Source of the DNA: Thauera aromatica K172
GTDB taxonomy: Bacteria; Pseudomonadota; Gammaproteobacteria; Burkholderiales; Rhodocyclaceae
DNA length: 64,000 nucleotides
Reading direction: 5' to 3'
NCBI RefSeq assembly: GCF_003030465.1
Contig: NZ_CP028339.1
Span: 2,356,001-2,420,000 of the forward strand
Within the stretch, counting starts at the first letter, position 1. The number at the start of each line of letters is the position of its first letter. Positions 18,332 to 26,569 of the stretch are shown here, piece by piece. The position numbers and the translations under genes were made by a program. Below the pieces are notes generated by a model that had not been told where the DNA came from, ran no database searches, and saw only the letters and a program-made list of their open reading frames with translations.

Positions 18332-19282
18332 TTATCCACGGGCGCGCGCCTGCGGCGCCTCATACGCAGGCAGAGCGCGCGGCGGTGGATAACTTGCGAT
18401 GCTGTCCGGTTGAGTGTTCGGTTGCTGCATTGCCCACCTCCTTTCGAATTGGACCGGACTGTCGTAATCAAGTGCGCTGTGCCGACGTTCGGTGTTGTAG
18501 TAGCCGATGTACTGGGTTAGATCGTCGATCGCCTGTTGGCGTGTGGCGTAGTGTTCGTCATAGACCCGTTCGACCTTGAGCGTGCCGTTGGCCGACTCCA
18601 TCGGTGAGTTGTCGTAGCAGTTCGCGCGCCGGCTCATCGACACCGTGATGCCTTGAGCATCGAGTACCTCGCGATAGTCGTGCGCGCAGTACTGGCTGCC
18701 GCGATCGGAGTGGTGCAGCAGGCCGGCGGGCGGCCGTCGCATGCCCAGCGCTAGGGCCAGCGCCGCCATCGTGAGCTGCGTGTCGATGCGATCGCTCATC
18801 GCCCACCCGACCAGCCGGCGACTGAACAAGTCCATCACCAGCGCGACGTACAACCACCCCTCGTCGGTGCCGACGTAGGTGATGTCGGTCACCCATTTCT
18901 GATTCGGCGCACTCGCGCTGAAATCGCGCTCGAGCAGGTTCGGCGCTACCGGCAGGCTGTGGCCCGAATCGGTCGTGCGCACAAAACGGCGCCGCCGGCG
19001 TGCTTGCAAGCCCTCGCGCAGCATCAGCCGGCGTACCCGCTTGTGATTGACCGGAAAGCCCGCAGCGCGCAGATCGCGGGTGAGCCGCGGACGCCCGTAC
19101 TTGCCCCGATGGTGTGCATGGCATGCGTGCAGCATCACCACCAGCTCCTCGTCGCGGCGCACCCGCGCCGATGGCCCGCGACCCCGCCACGCGTAGAAGC
19201 CGCTGCGCGAGACCTCGAGCAGCACACACATGCGCGTCACCGGCCAGCGCACCGACTGTTGCTCAATCCACGCGTACTTCAC
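18332..19282 (-). CDS. IS3-family transposase OrfB (DDE integrase subunit)
   Basis: A 316-residue catalytic subunit. An N-terminal HTH_21 region (HHRGKYGRPRLTRDLRAAGF) is followed by an rve integrase core with the DDE triad: D in QKWVTDITYV, D in LLHHSDRGSQY and E in NSPMESANGTLK, spaced as in active IS3 transposases. It begins with GTG at 19282, overlaps orfA by 4 bases, and lies in the -1 frame relative to orfA, so the active product is probably the OrfAB fusion made by frameshifting. No internal stop or frameshift is seen. Confidence 0.92.
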   Translation of the reverse strand: MKYAWIEQQSVRWPVTRMCVLLEVSRSGFYAWRGRGPSARVRRDEELVVMLHACHAHHRGKYGRPRLTRDLRAAGFPVNHKRVRRLMLREGLQARRRRRFVRTTDSGHSLPVAPNLLERDFSASAPNQKWVTDITYVGTDEGWLYVALVMDLFSRRLVGWAMSDRIDTQLTMAALALALGMRRPPAGLLHHSDRGSQYCAHDYREVLDAQGITVSMSRRANCYDNSPMESANGTLKVERVYDEHYATRQQAIDDLTQYIGYYNTERRHSALDYDSPVQFERRWAMQQPNTQPDSIASYPPPRALPAYEAPQARARG

Positions 19283-19584
19283 CGCGACTCCCTGGCAAAG
19301 TACGCCGCCGCCTTTTTTAGAATCTCGTTGTCGAGCTTGAGTCGCGCGTTTTCTGCCCGCAGCCTACTCAACTCGGCTTGTGCGTCATTGACGGGCGCCG
19401 CCGCCGCTCGCCTGGCGAGCGGCTTGCCACGCCGCGCCCGGCGCACCCAGTTGCCCAGCGTCTTCGGCGAAATGTCCAGACTGCACGCCACCTCGCTCGC
19501 GCTGCGTCCAGCCTCCATCACCTGACGTACCGCCGCCTCGCGAAATTCCACCGTATAGACCCGCTTCGGTATCCTCGTTTTCAT
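19279..19584 (-). CDS. IS3-family transposase OrfA
   Basis: A 101-residue DNA-binding subunit with a helix-turn-helix (EFREAAVRQVMEAGRSASEV, then DISPKTLGNWVRRARRG) and a C-terminal leucine zipper (ELSRLRAENARLKLDNEIL). The ATG at 19584 is preferred because GGAGG lies eight bases upstream; a further ATG at 19599 lacks a ribosome binding site. Near its end the codons CTA AAA AAG carry the frameshift signal. Confidence 0.9.
   Translation of the reverse strand: MKTRIPKRVYTVEFREAAVRQVMEAGRSASEVACSLDISPKTLGNWVRRARRGKPLARRAAAAPVNDAQAELSRLRAENARLKLDNEILKKAAAYFARESR
19312..19318 (-). promoter_or_regulatory. Programmed -1 frameshift site (A AAA AAG)
   Basis: On the minus strand the orfA codons CTA AAA AAG form the canonical A AAA AAG slippery heptamer. 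A -1 slip enters the orfB frame with no stop before the orfB region, giving an OrfAB fusion. This mechanism is established for IS3-family elements. Confidence 0.8.
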
Positions 19585-19605
19585 CTCACGTTCCTCCATG
19601 AAGCC

Positions 19606-21699
19606 TTAGAGCCGCACTTCATGGCGTCCGTTTTTCGGGGGCAAGCTCAGGTTGCCGAGCACCGGAATCTCGTGCAGCCAGGGCACGCCCAATTTGGCAT
19701 TGGTGTCGGAATCGCGGATCAAGCCGCCCAGGACGACCGTCTCGCCGGTGCGCACCGCGACCTTGCTGGCGACTTCACGCTGGTTGAAACTGCGCTGGCC
19801 GGTAGCCTGGTCGACCTCGCCGACGTCGGTCACCGACTGTTTGATGTTCATCGACACCATGCCGCCGGCGTTGGCAGAGGGGGTGACCTCCAACATCACG
19901 CCAGTATCCTTGTACTGGATCGAAGTGCTGGTCGTACCGCCATCGGTAACCGTCTGGGTCGAGCGGATCGGCTGCTGGTCGCCGACGTGGATCACCGCAG
20001 TATGGTTATCCAGCACCATCACGCTCGGGCTGGAGATCACGTTGATCAGGGACTTTTGCGCCATCGCGTTGAGCACTGCCCGCACCTGACCTGCGGCGTT
20101 AGTGATGCTGTAGGAAAAACCCGGCACGGTGCGGCCGAGCGTCTCGGAGGCACGGTCGGTGAGCAGGCCGCTGCCCTGGTAGTTCCCCCCGAGATTGCCT
20201 TCGAAGAACCACTGCAGGCCGTATTTCGTTTCGTCGTTGAGCGTCACCTCAAGAATGCTGGCCTCGATCAGCACTTGGGTGGGCGAAAGATCGAGCCGGC
20301 GCAAGGCCGCCTCAATCTTGCGGTACTCCGAGCCCGGCGCATGGATGAGCAGCGCGTTGTTCAGATCATCGGCCACCACCCGCACCTGCGTGCCGAGCGA
20401 GAACTGGCTCACGGGCGCACTCTGGCCGCTTTCGTTACGATTGCCGCCGAGCGTCGGCGAAAGCATGTTCGAGCCGCCCGATCCGCTCGAGCGCGTCGTG
20501 CTCAGGCCGGGCGCCACACCGCTGTCGGCCTGGGTGCGTCCGGTGGCAGCCGGCCCGCCTCCGAAGACGGCACTGAGGAGTGCGCCCAGATGCTGGGCCG
20601 AGCCGTTCTGCACCGGGTATACATATAGCTGTGGTTCGGTCCCGCCCTCCGCCGGTCGGTCGAGCTTTTCGATCCATTCCTTGGCCTGTTGCAGGTAATG
20701 CGCGCGTGGCGTGACCACGACGAGGGCATTCATGCGCTCGATCGGCAAAATTCGCATGACGCCTCCGAGCGGCCCGAAAGTCGGCAACTGGCTAATCGGC
20801 GCGCTGGCCTGCCCCTGCCCCTGGCCTTCGCCAGCGGCCGAAGCGGGTGCCGCCGGGGCGCCGGTGAGCGCGCGCAGGGCGGCGTCGACCTCCTTGACCG
20901 TGGCGTACTGGAGCGGGAAGAGGCCGACCGACATGCCCTTGAGCATATCGACGTCGAAGATAGCGACGAACTCCTTCCAGCTCTCGAGTTGGCCGCCGGT
21001 TCCCGCCAGGATCAGCAGGTTGCGCAGCCCATCGACGCGTACGAAGGCCTCGGCCGGGGCGACCGGTCGCAGGATGTCCGCCATTTCCACCGCGCCGATG
21101 AATTGCAACGGGACAATGACCATGCCCTGCCCTGCGGCTAAAGCCTTGACGTTGACCGGCAAGGTACCGAGCCCGCGCAACAGTTCCGGGCGGCCTACGT
21201 GATACAGCCCCTGGGCGTCTCGCGCCAAGGCGAGGCCGTTGGCACTGAGCACCGACTCCAGAATCGAAAGCACTTCCTTGGGCGGCACTGGCGCCTGGGT
21301 GTGCAGGGTAACCTCACCACCGATCGGCTGGTGCAGCGTGTAATCGAGCTTGAGCAAGTCTCCCAGGACGGCGTGCACGAAATCGGTGATCGGCGCCTGC
21401 TCGAATTTCAACGAAATATCCCCGCTCGCGGCGATTTTCACCGCCTTCGCCGCCGGCAGGTTGACCATGCGGTCGGTCCCCTTGATCAGCGTCGGCTCGC
21501 GCCGCGGCGGCAGCTCCGGCTTGACGGTAATCGACTCATCCTGGCCGATCTGCCCCTGAAAGGGAGCGGCGGGCGGGAGCGGGGACACCCGCTGGGCCTG
21601 CTCGGTACTGGCGCAGCCGGCGAGCCCGACGACACCGATGAAAACGAGCAGGCGTACGGAAGCGGAAATTTTTCGCATGGGAAGGTCGTCGGGGTTCAT
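19606..21699 (-). CDS. gspD: Type II secretion secretin GspD/XpsD, 3'-truncated by IS
   Basis: Outer-membrane secretin of the T2SS, 697 residues as it stands. A lipoprotein signal (LLVFIGVVGLAGC) is followed by N-domains (FVHAVLGDLLKLDYTLHQPI; PLQFIGAVEMADILRPV) and the secretin core (QVLIEASILEVTLNDETKYG; SSPSVMVLDNHTAVIHVGDQ; RTGETVVLGGLIRDSD). Native sequence stops at GVPWLHEIPVLGNL. The final 13 residues (SLPPKNGRHEVRL) are encoded by the IS end. The last secretin beta strand, normally RTELxVLITPRVV, and any pilotin-binding tail are missing. The start at 21699 overlaps the preceding gene by ATGA. It is last in the operon, so nothing downstream in the cluster survives. Function is probably lost or impaired. 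Confidence 0.9.
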   Translation of the reverse strand: MNPDDLPMRKISASVRLLVFIGVVGLAGCASTEQAQRVSPLPPAAPFQGQIGQDESITVKPELPPRREPTLIKGTDRMVNLPAAKAVKIAASGDISLKFEQAPITDFVHAVLGDLLKLDYTLHQPIGGEVTLHTQAPVPPKEVLSILESVLSANGLALARDAQGLYHVGRPELLRGLGTLPVNVKALAAGQGMVIVPLQFIGAVEMADILRPVAPAEAFVRVDGLRNLLILAGTGGQLESWKEFVAIFDVDMLKGMSVGLFPLQYATVKEVDAALRALTGAPAAPASAAGEGQGQGQASAPISQLPTFGPLGGVMRILPIERMNALVVVTPRAHYLQQAKEWIEKLDRPAEGGTEPQLYVYPVQNGSAQHLGALLSAVFGGGPAATGRTQADSGVAPGLSTTRSSGSGGSNMLSPTLGGNRNESGQSAPVSQFSLGTQVRVVADDLNNALLIHAPGSEYRKIEAALRRLDLSPTQVLIEASILEVTLNDETKYGLQWFFEGNLGGNYQGSGLLTDRASETLGRTVPGFSYSITNAAGQVRAVLNAMAQKSLINVISSPSVMVLDNHTAVIHVGDQQPIRSTQTVTDGGTTSTSIQYKDTGVMLEVTPSANAGGMVSMNIKQSVTDVGEVDQATGQRSFNQREVASKVAVRTGETVVLGGLIRDSDTNAKLGVPWLHEIPVLGNLSLPPKNGRHEVRL
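19617..19649 (-). repeat. Right terminal inverted repeat of the IS3 element, inside the gspD frame
   Basis: Read on the minus strand it begins TGAGCTTGCCCCCG and contains GGACGCCATGAAG, matching the left end at 18282. Together with the adjoining IS bases down to 19609 it supplies the last 13 codons and the stop of the truncated gspD. Confidence 0.7.
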
Positions 21700-22460
21700 T
21701 TTTTGTCGGCTTCGAGTCGGGCGGCGCGGCGGGCAGCGAGACGCTCGGCGAGGGAGCCGCCCCGGCTCGCCGGCGCCGCTGCACCGGGGGCGACCGCAGG
21801 CTTGCCGGGCGCCGCAGTGCCAGGCGCGGTCGCGGGCTTGCCGGGCGCCGCAGCCGGCGCACTCTCCGCCTTGCCGCCGGTGGTCGGGGGCACATCGGCC
21901 GCAGCAGCCTCGGCGGCGCTGGATGCTTCGCGTTTGCCACTGCCGGCAAGCTGGCGCTGCAGCGTAACAAGCGGCGACGGAGCGCCCTCGGACTGAGGCG
22001 CACGCACGAGTTCGAGTTGCCGCTTTTCGCTGCCCTGGGAGAAAGTCACACCGCGTTCGTCGGCTGCGAGCACTGTCCACGGACCGAAGGCATCACCGCG
22101 CTTGAGCCGGGTCACCTTGTTTTCGGCGCGCAGCATCAGGTGCTGTTCCTTGCCGAGAGTAAACACTCCGAGCAGGGTCACGCCCTGCAGCGGGTCGGGT
22201 TCAGACGACGCCGGCGCGGCGGCGGCCTGTGGCGGCGGACGGCGCCGGCTTTCCTCGAAGATCGGTCGATCGAGTGTCTCGCTCAGGCTGGCCAGGTCCA
22301 TCACCTCGCGCTCGATTTTTCCTGGCTGCAGGGATGCAGGTTCAGGCCCTTGGGCAGCGGGGGGCGACCAGCGCGTATCGCCCACCGCCCACAGCGCCGC
22401 AATTGCAACGACCAAGGCGGCATCGATGCCGAGCAGGATGGGCAGGATGTTCCGCTTCAT
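21696..22460 (-). CDS. gspN: T2SS inner-membrane protein GspC/XpsN-like
   Basis: A 254-residue bitopic protein: one N-terminal membrane segment (ILPILLGIDAALVVAIAALW), a short conserved segment (LASLSETLDRPIFEESRRRP), a homology-region-like beta domain (GVTLLGVFTLGKEQHLMLRA ... GDAFGPWTVLAADERGVTFS) and a low-complexity Pro/Ala-rich tail with GKPATAPGTAAPGKPAVAPG repeats. Such proteins link the inner-membrane platform to the secretin. Its position between gspM and gspD is that of xpsN in Xanthomonas. The label GspC or GspN is uncertain; the role is the same. It overlaps both neighbours by 4 bases. Confidence 0.78.
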   Translation of the reverse strand: MKRNILPILLGIDAALVVAIAALWAVGDTRWSPPAAQGPEPASLQPGKIEREVMDLASLSETLDRPIFEESRRRPPPQAAAAPASSEPDPLQGVTLLGVFTLGKEQHLMLRAENKVTRLKRGDAFGPWTVLAADERGVTFSQGSEKRQLELVRAPQSEGAPSPLVTLQRQLAGSGKREASSAAEAAAADVPPTTGGKAESAPAAAPGKPATAPGTAAPGKPAVAPGAAAPASRGGSLAERLAARRAARLEADKK

Positions 22461-23038
22461 GGCTGCAGGTGCAACACGCTGAGATCGATCTGGACCACCA
22501 GCCGCGCTTCACCGGGAGGCTGGCCACGCCCCTGGCGCGAAGGCGTTGCATTGGCCTGAAGTTTGTCGACGAGAATGACCGGAGCCTCGCGCTCGAAAGC
22601 GGCGAGCAGCCCGCGCAAACCTTCCAGGTTGCCGTCCACGGTGAGCTTGAGCGGGATCTGCACGAAGCCGGCATGAGTGCGCGCCGGCAGGATCTGGCTG
22701 CCGGCCACGCCCAGTCCTGCGGTCTCGGCAATCTGGCGGACGCGCTGCTGCAAGTCGGTGCCGATGCGGGCCGAATCGATCGCCGCCGGATGGGCATAGC
22801 GGCCGAGATGGGCGCCGACCTCGTTCATTCCCGCCTCGAGCTGTGGCTGCAGTTCACGCAGGCCGAGCAGCCTCGCATAGCGTGGCTCGATCGAGCCGAG
22901 AGTGTCGTGCGCCCAGTTCAACCTCCCGACCAGGAAGGAGGCGATCACCGCCAGCACGAGAAGGAGAACGAGCAAGAAGCCGCCCACGACGATGCGGGCA
23001 TCACGCCCCGGGAAGTGCTTGTCGGTGAATGTATTCAC
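22457..23038 (-). CDS. gspM: T2SS protein GspM/XpsM-like
   Basis: A 193-residue bitopic inner-membrane protein. One membrane helix (IVVGGFLLVLLLVLAVIASF) follows a short cytoplasmic tail; then comes a periplasmic coiled coil and a ferredoxin-like domain of the GspM/PilO kind (GFVQIPLKLTVDGNLEGLRG). It partners GspL in the platform. The GTG start at 23038 overlaps the gspL stop (GTGA). Sequence similarity in GspM is always low, so the call leans on topology and gene order. Confidence 0.82.
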   Translation of the reverse strand: MNTFTDKHFPGRDARIVVGGFLLVLLLVLAVIASFLVGRLNWAHDTLGSIEPRYARLLGLRELQPQLEAGMNEVGAHLGRYAHPAAIDSARIGTDLQQRVRQIAETAGLGVAGSQILPARTHAGFVQIPLKLTVDGNLEGLRGLLAAFEREAPVILVDKLQANATPSRQGRGQPPGEARLVVQIDLSVLHLQP

Positions 23039-24060
23039 TTTGCCGCCGCGCTCCGGGCAGTGAAGAATTCGATGACGAAATTCTCTTTGTCGGAGCGTCT
23101 TGCACGGGAAATCGGCGACGGCGCCTTGACCTCTGTAAAACCCGTATCGGGTGCGCCGAGGGCGTTCATCAGCTGCGATGCGTTGCTCGCTTCGCCGAAG
23201 ATGCGCACCTTGCGGCCGTCGATCTCGAGCCTCTTCAGATAGGCGTCGTCGGGCATCAGGCGTGTGATCAGTTCGAGCGTGACCAGGAGATCCTGGTTGC
23301 CGTGCAAGTATTCCTGGAGGACATGGACGCGTTCATTGCCTACTGCCAGTGCATTTCTCGCGCCCAACGCCGCAGCCGCTTCGCGCTCGAGCTCGCCGTA
23401 GCGTTGCTGCGCATTGAACACCCGCTCGCGCGCCTGCAGCACCGGCGTCGCCGCCAGCGCGAGCACCAGCAGCAAGGTCAATGCGAGCACGGACAGGAGG
23501 CGGAGCCGGGCGGCGCGCTTGCGCTGCGCACGGCGACCTTCGGCGAACCCCTGCAGGACGATAGGCGCGGCCACGGCAGCCCAGACCTCGGGGTCGGCAG
23601 CGCCCAAGCGCAACCGTTCGGCAGTGAGCGCAGCCTCTACGTGCGCGCGCGCCGCCAGCGCCAGCCTGACCCGCATGCGTCCGGCGGCCGGCTCGGCGTC
23701 CCAACCCCATACGGTATCCCCTGCGGCGAACGGGCTGAGCGCGAGGACTTCGAGCTCAAGCGCCTGGCGCAGTTCGTCGTGCGCCAGCGGCGGCAAGGTG
23801 ATTTCCCTGAACAACACGCCATCGTCGGACAGTACCACGGCGACTGCAGCAGGCTTCGTCCCCGAAGGCGCGGGTTCCGATGTCGCTCCGAGGCGCAGCA
23901 CCTCACCGGCGCCGGGAAGCAGCACCCGAACCGCTTCCTGCGGTGACAGCCAGGCGAGCGCAGGCCAGCGGAAAGCCTCGCTCCAGCCGTTGCGCCAGAC
24001 CTGTACGAGGCGCCCGAGGTCGAAACCGAACAGGTTCAGGCTGCCTGCATCAAGCGCCAT
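23035..24060 (-). CDS. gspL: T2SS protein GspL-like (PilM/PilN fusion type)
   Basis: A 341-residue protein with an actin-like cytoplasmic half (SLNLFGFDLGRLVQVW; VLFREITLPPLAHDELRQAL; LALAARAHVEAALTAERLRL) followed by one membrane helix (LLSVLALTLLLVLALAATPV) and a PilN/GspL periplasmic domain (LVTLELITRLMPDDAYLKRL). It recruits the ATPase GspE to the membrane. The ATG at 24060 has GGAGG five bases upstream; a GTG at 24078 is an alternative. It overlaps gspK by 11 bases. Confidence 0.85.
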   Translation of the reverse strand: MALDAGSLNLFGFDLGRLVQVWRNGWSEAFRWPALAWLSPQEAVRVLLPGAGEVLRLGATSEPAPSGTKPAAVAVVLSDDGVLFREITLPPLAHDELRQALELEVLALSPFAAGDTVWGWDAEPAAGRMRVRLALAARAHVEAALTAERLRLGAADPEVWAAVAAPIVLQGFAEGRRAQRKRAARLRLLSVLALTLLLVLALAATPVLQARERVFNAQQRYGELEREAAAALGARNALAVGNERVHVLQEYLHGNQDLLVTLELITRLMPDDAYLKRLEIDGRKVRIFGEASNASQLMNALGAPDTGFTEVKAPSPISRARRSDKENFVIEFFTARSAAAK

Positions 24061-24982
24061 TGCCACCTCCGTTGCCACCTTTCATCGGAATGCTACGCAC
24101 CGGCTCGATGCGCAACGTACGCCACGGCAAGCCCGCTATCCCTGGGGTAGCGGCATCGACCCAGCGGACACGGGCAAGAACACGCCCCTGATCCGCCGGG
24201 TAGGAAGCTTCGAGACGAAAGATGCTGCCGGAAGAAAGCAGAATGTGCTCCTGATTGAACGCCGTGGTGTCGATCGCCGGCTCCCCCGCCTCACGAAGGG
24301 CCAGGTACGTTTCTGCAGCGCGTAGATCGCCCGGCGCAAGAATCTTGAACATCGCCGGCGGCGCGGCCAGAGGATCGATCCCGCCCGCTCCGGTCCAGGT
24401 CGTCAGCAAGTCGCGGATCTTATCATAGGTATCGAAGCTCACTCCGAGCACTTGAAGCAGGTCTTCAGGTGTTTCGAAAGGGCCGCCGCGGGTGCGGAAG
24501 GCAACGCCTGCGGCCTCGTAGTCGGCGTCCTCAGCGCCGAGCGGTAGCGGCTCGTCGTCCGCATCCCGCCAGTCGACGACGCGCTGCGCCAGGGTCTCGG
24601 CCTGGTCACTCTCGAGGCCCGCACCGAAGGCGAAAAGATCGTGCAGCAAAGCCTGCGACGCACCGTTGAGATCCACATAACCGCCGCCGGGGCTGATCCG
24701 CACGCCGATACGCCGGCCATCGATCTCGTAAGCGGTGGCGAAGCTGCGGTCGATTGTTTTCTCGGCAAAGTGCAGCTCGCGCACCGCGAGTTCGATCGCC
24801 GCATCACCATAGGCTGCGGCTTCGGCGAAAGCTCGCGCACCTTGCGCACTGCGAATCTCGGCACGCGTCGCGCCCGCCAAGCCCATCGCGAAGATCGACA
24901 ACGCCGCCACGATCCACAGCACCGCGACCAGGGCCATGCCGCACGCGGCGCATGGCGCCTGCCGCCGCACAGAGGCCGACAT
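24050..24982 (-). CDS. gspK: T2SS minor pseudopilin GspK
   Basis: A 310-residue tip pseudopilin. The N-terminal prepilin helix is GMALVAVLWIVAALSIFAMG, with the glycine-to-methionine prepilinase site as in other GspK proteins, which lack the glutamate at position +5. The large helical insertion typical of GspK follows, including YVDLNGASQALLHDLF and PFETPEDLLQVLGVSFDTYD. GspK caps the I-J-K tip complex. The start at 24982 lies 14 bases after the gspJ stop. Confidence 0.9.
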   Translation of the reverse strand: MSASVRRQAPCAACGMALVAVLWIVAALSIFAMGLAGATRAEIRSAQGARAFAEAAAYGDAAIELAVRELHFAEKTIDRSFATAYEIDGRRIGVRISPGGGYVDLNGASQALLHDLFAFGAGLESDQAETLAQRVVDWRDADDEPLPLGAEDADYEAAGVAFRTRGGPFETPEDLLQVLGVSFDTYDKIRDLLTTWTGAGGIDPLAAPPAMFKILAPGDLRAAETYLALREAGEPAIDTTAFNQEHILLSSGSIFRLEASYPADQGRVLARVRWVDAATPGIAGLPWRTLRIEPVRSIPMKGGNGGGNGA

Positions 24983-24996
24983 GCAACGCGCGCCCC

Positions 24997-25665
24997 TCAC
25001 TGCGCACGCTCCAGCGCCGACTCGTTCGGATCGAAGCCGGGTTCGGCCGCCAGCACCGGTACGATCAGCTCGGGCCAGTCCACGCCATCGACCTGAAGCC
25101 GGATGGCGACGCGGCCGGGAAGGACCTGGGGGTCGTTCCAGTTCTCCTGCCAGTCCTCGCGCCCGCGTCGCTGATAGGCGATCGCCAGCGAGGTCACCCG
25201 GCGCACGAGGATACGCTGCGCCACCGTATCCCAATCCGGACGGACTGCCGGGTCGCTTTCAAAACCAGGAACAGGCGGTATGTAGGGTGCAAGCTGCAAG
25301 ATCAGATCGAGCTCATCCCCTTCTGGCCGCGCCCACAGGCGCAGCCAGTGCAGGCCGCCGACGCCATGCCGTGCCGGCATCGGTGCCTGCCACTCGAGAG
25401 CTGCGGGCAGGCCGATGAAATCCGGCACCTGCGTGCCATCCTCGAGCCTGCGCAGATGGATGATCGAAGCCTCGCTGATGGCCTGGCGAAGAAAACCGCT
25501 GATCAGACGCATATCGTCGGCCCGCTCGCTGCGCGCCTCAAGCCGCGCGCCGGAATCGCCGAAAGTACGCAGGGCGGAGATCAGCGCCAGCATGATCAAC
25601 GCGAGGAGCGTGAGGGCGATGATGACTTCGACCAGGGTGAAGCCGGCCGCATGGCGCCTTCTCAT
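24997..25665 (-). CDS. gspJ: T2SS minor pseudopilin GspJ
   Basis: A 222-residue pseudopilin. Prepilin cleavage motif AAG/FTLVEVIIALTLLALIM at the start, with the +5 glutamate present, then a beta-rich head (GGLHWLRLWARPEGDELDLI). Its ATG at 25665 overlaps the gspI stop by ATGA. It works at the pseudopilus tip with GspI and GspK. Confidence 0.9.
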   Translation of the reverse strand: MRRRHAAGFTLVEVIIALTLLALIMLALISALRTFGDSGARLEARSERADDMRLISGFLRQAISEASIIHLRRLEDGTQVPDFIGLPAALEWQAPMPARHGVGGLHWLRLWARPEGDELDLILQLAPYIPPVPGFESDPAVRPDWDTVAQRILVRRVTSLAIAYQRRGREDWQENWNDPQVLPGRVAIRLQVDGVDWPELIVPVLAAEPGFDPNESALERAQ

Positions 25666-26105
25666 CGGCGGGACCCGGCGCTGATGTCGACAGCGGCTGG
25701 ATCGACTTCGGGGCGAATCGAATACAAGCGCAGCGTGCGGGTCTGCCCGCGATCCTCCCAACTGATGGCAACCCTGACTCCGTGCAGCCCCCACGCCTCG
25801 GGCCGCCCGTCAAGCGGGGGCAGCGGCGTCGTCTCCACTTGCCAACCGAAACCATCGGCGGTACCCGACAGCACCAGCCCGCCGGGCGGCACGGAGTCAT
25901 GGCGGGCGAGGAGGGATTCGGCAGCCAGCACCGCCCGCACATGGCGCTCGGCGTCCCCTGCAGCCCGGACGCTGCCACCGAGCGCCTCGTAAAGCACGCC
26001 CAACGACAGCGCCATGATGGAAAAAGCCACCAGCACTTCGAGCAGCGAAAAGCCCTGCTGGCGGGCGGGGGAAGAAGGGAAGCTCATTTGCGGAGGCGAA
26101 CTCAT
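25662..26105 (-). CDS. gspI: T2SS minor pseudopilin GspI
   Basis: A 147-residue pseudopilin. Cleavage motif QQG/FSLLEVLVAFSIMALS with +5 glutamate; the head includes GFGWQVETTPLPPL and VRVAISWEDRGQTRTLRLYS. The leader of about 17 residues is longer than usual. The ATG at 26105 overlaps the gspH stop by ATGA, which decides the start over a longer upstream frame. Confidence 0.9.
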   Translation of the reverse strand: MSSPPQMSFPSSPARQQGFSLLEVLVAFSIMALSLGVLYEALGGSVRAAGDAERHVRAVLAAESLLARHDSVPPGGLVLSGTADGFGWQVETTPLPPLDGRPEAWGLHGVRVAISWEDRGQTRTLRLYSIRPEVDPAAVDISAGSRR

Positions 26106-26569
26106 TGGCCGAGCGGCTCCTGCGAGACGCGGCCGAGGAGCCAATCCACCCGCAGACGCAGGCCCGCTCCCGATGTGCGCACGATCTCGATGCTGCCGCC
26201 AGTGGCACTGCCGTCAGGATAGAAGCGGATACCCATGCGGCCGCCGGCGGTCTCACTTTCGGCCACGAGAGCCTTTACTTCGAGCCCTGGCGGAATTTCC
26301 CCGGTCTGCCGGCCACCCGTACCGAAGCGACGGGCCTCGACGTCAACCACGAACACCGTCGGCCGCCCGCTGCTCATCGCTTCCAGACGGGCCCCCTTGA
26401 GTTCGGCAAGCAGGTTGCGCACGGTAGCGCGGAATTGCATGGTGTCGTACATGCGCCCCAGGGCCGCAGGCATGACGGCGAGCATCGTGCCGACAACGGC
26501 AAGCGCAACGATCAGCTCGACAAGGGTAAAGCCGGCCGTACCAAGGTTACGCCCGCGGCGCGGGCTCAC
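26102..26569 (-). CDS. gspH: T2SS minor pseudopilin GspH
   Basis: A 155-residue pseudopilin. Cleavage motif TAG/FTLVELIVALAVVGTML with +5 glutamate, followed by NLLAELKGARLEAMSSGRPT, the typical GspH helix, and a beta-rich head. The GTG start overlaps the gspG stop (GTGA), indicating tight translational coupling. Confidence 0.9.
   Translation of the reverse strand: MSPRRGRNLGTAGFTLVELIVALAVVGTMLAVMPAALGRMYDTMQFRATVRNLLAELKGARLEAMSSGRPTVFVVDVEARRFGTGGRQTGEIPPGLEVKALVAESETAGGRMGIRFYPDGSATGGSIEIVRTSGAGLRLRVDWLLGRVSQEPLGQ

Larger units (their letters stand above)
18282..19649 (-). mobile_element. Complete IS3-family insertion sequence
   Basis: About 1368 bp with imperfect terminal inverted repeats beginning TGA and containing GGACGCCAT, plus orfA and orfB in the usual overlapping order with an A6G slippery site. 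The left flank is the remnant of another IS and the right flank is the gspD coding sequence. The bases next to the two ends (GGGC on the left, GGTT on the right) do not form a direct repeat, so this is not a simple insertion. A deletion or recombination between IS copies is likely. Confidence 0.88.

Noticed and set aside
18281-18400. Partial DnaA-box-like TTATCCAC near 18331
   Set aside because: A single copy inside the IS end next to the orfB stop; no cluster of boxes or origin genes.
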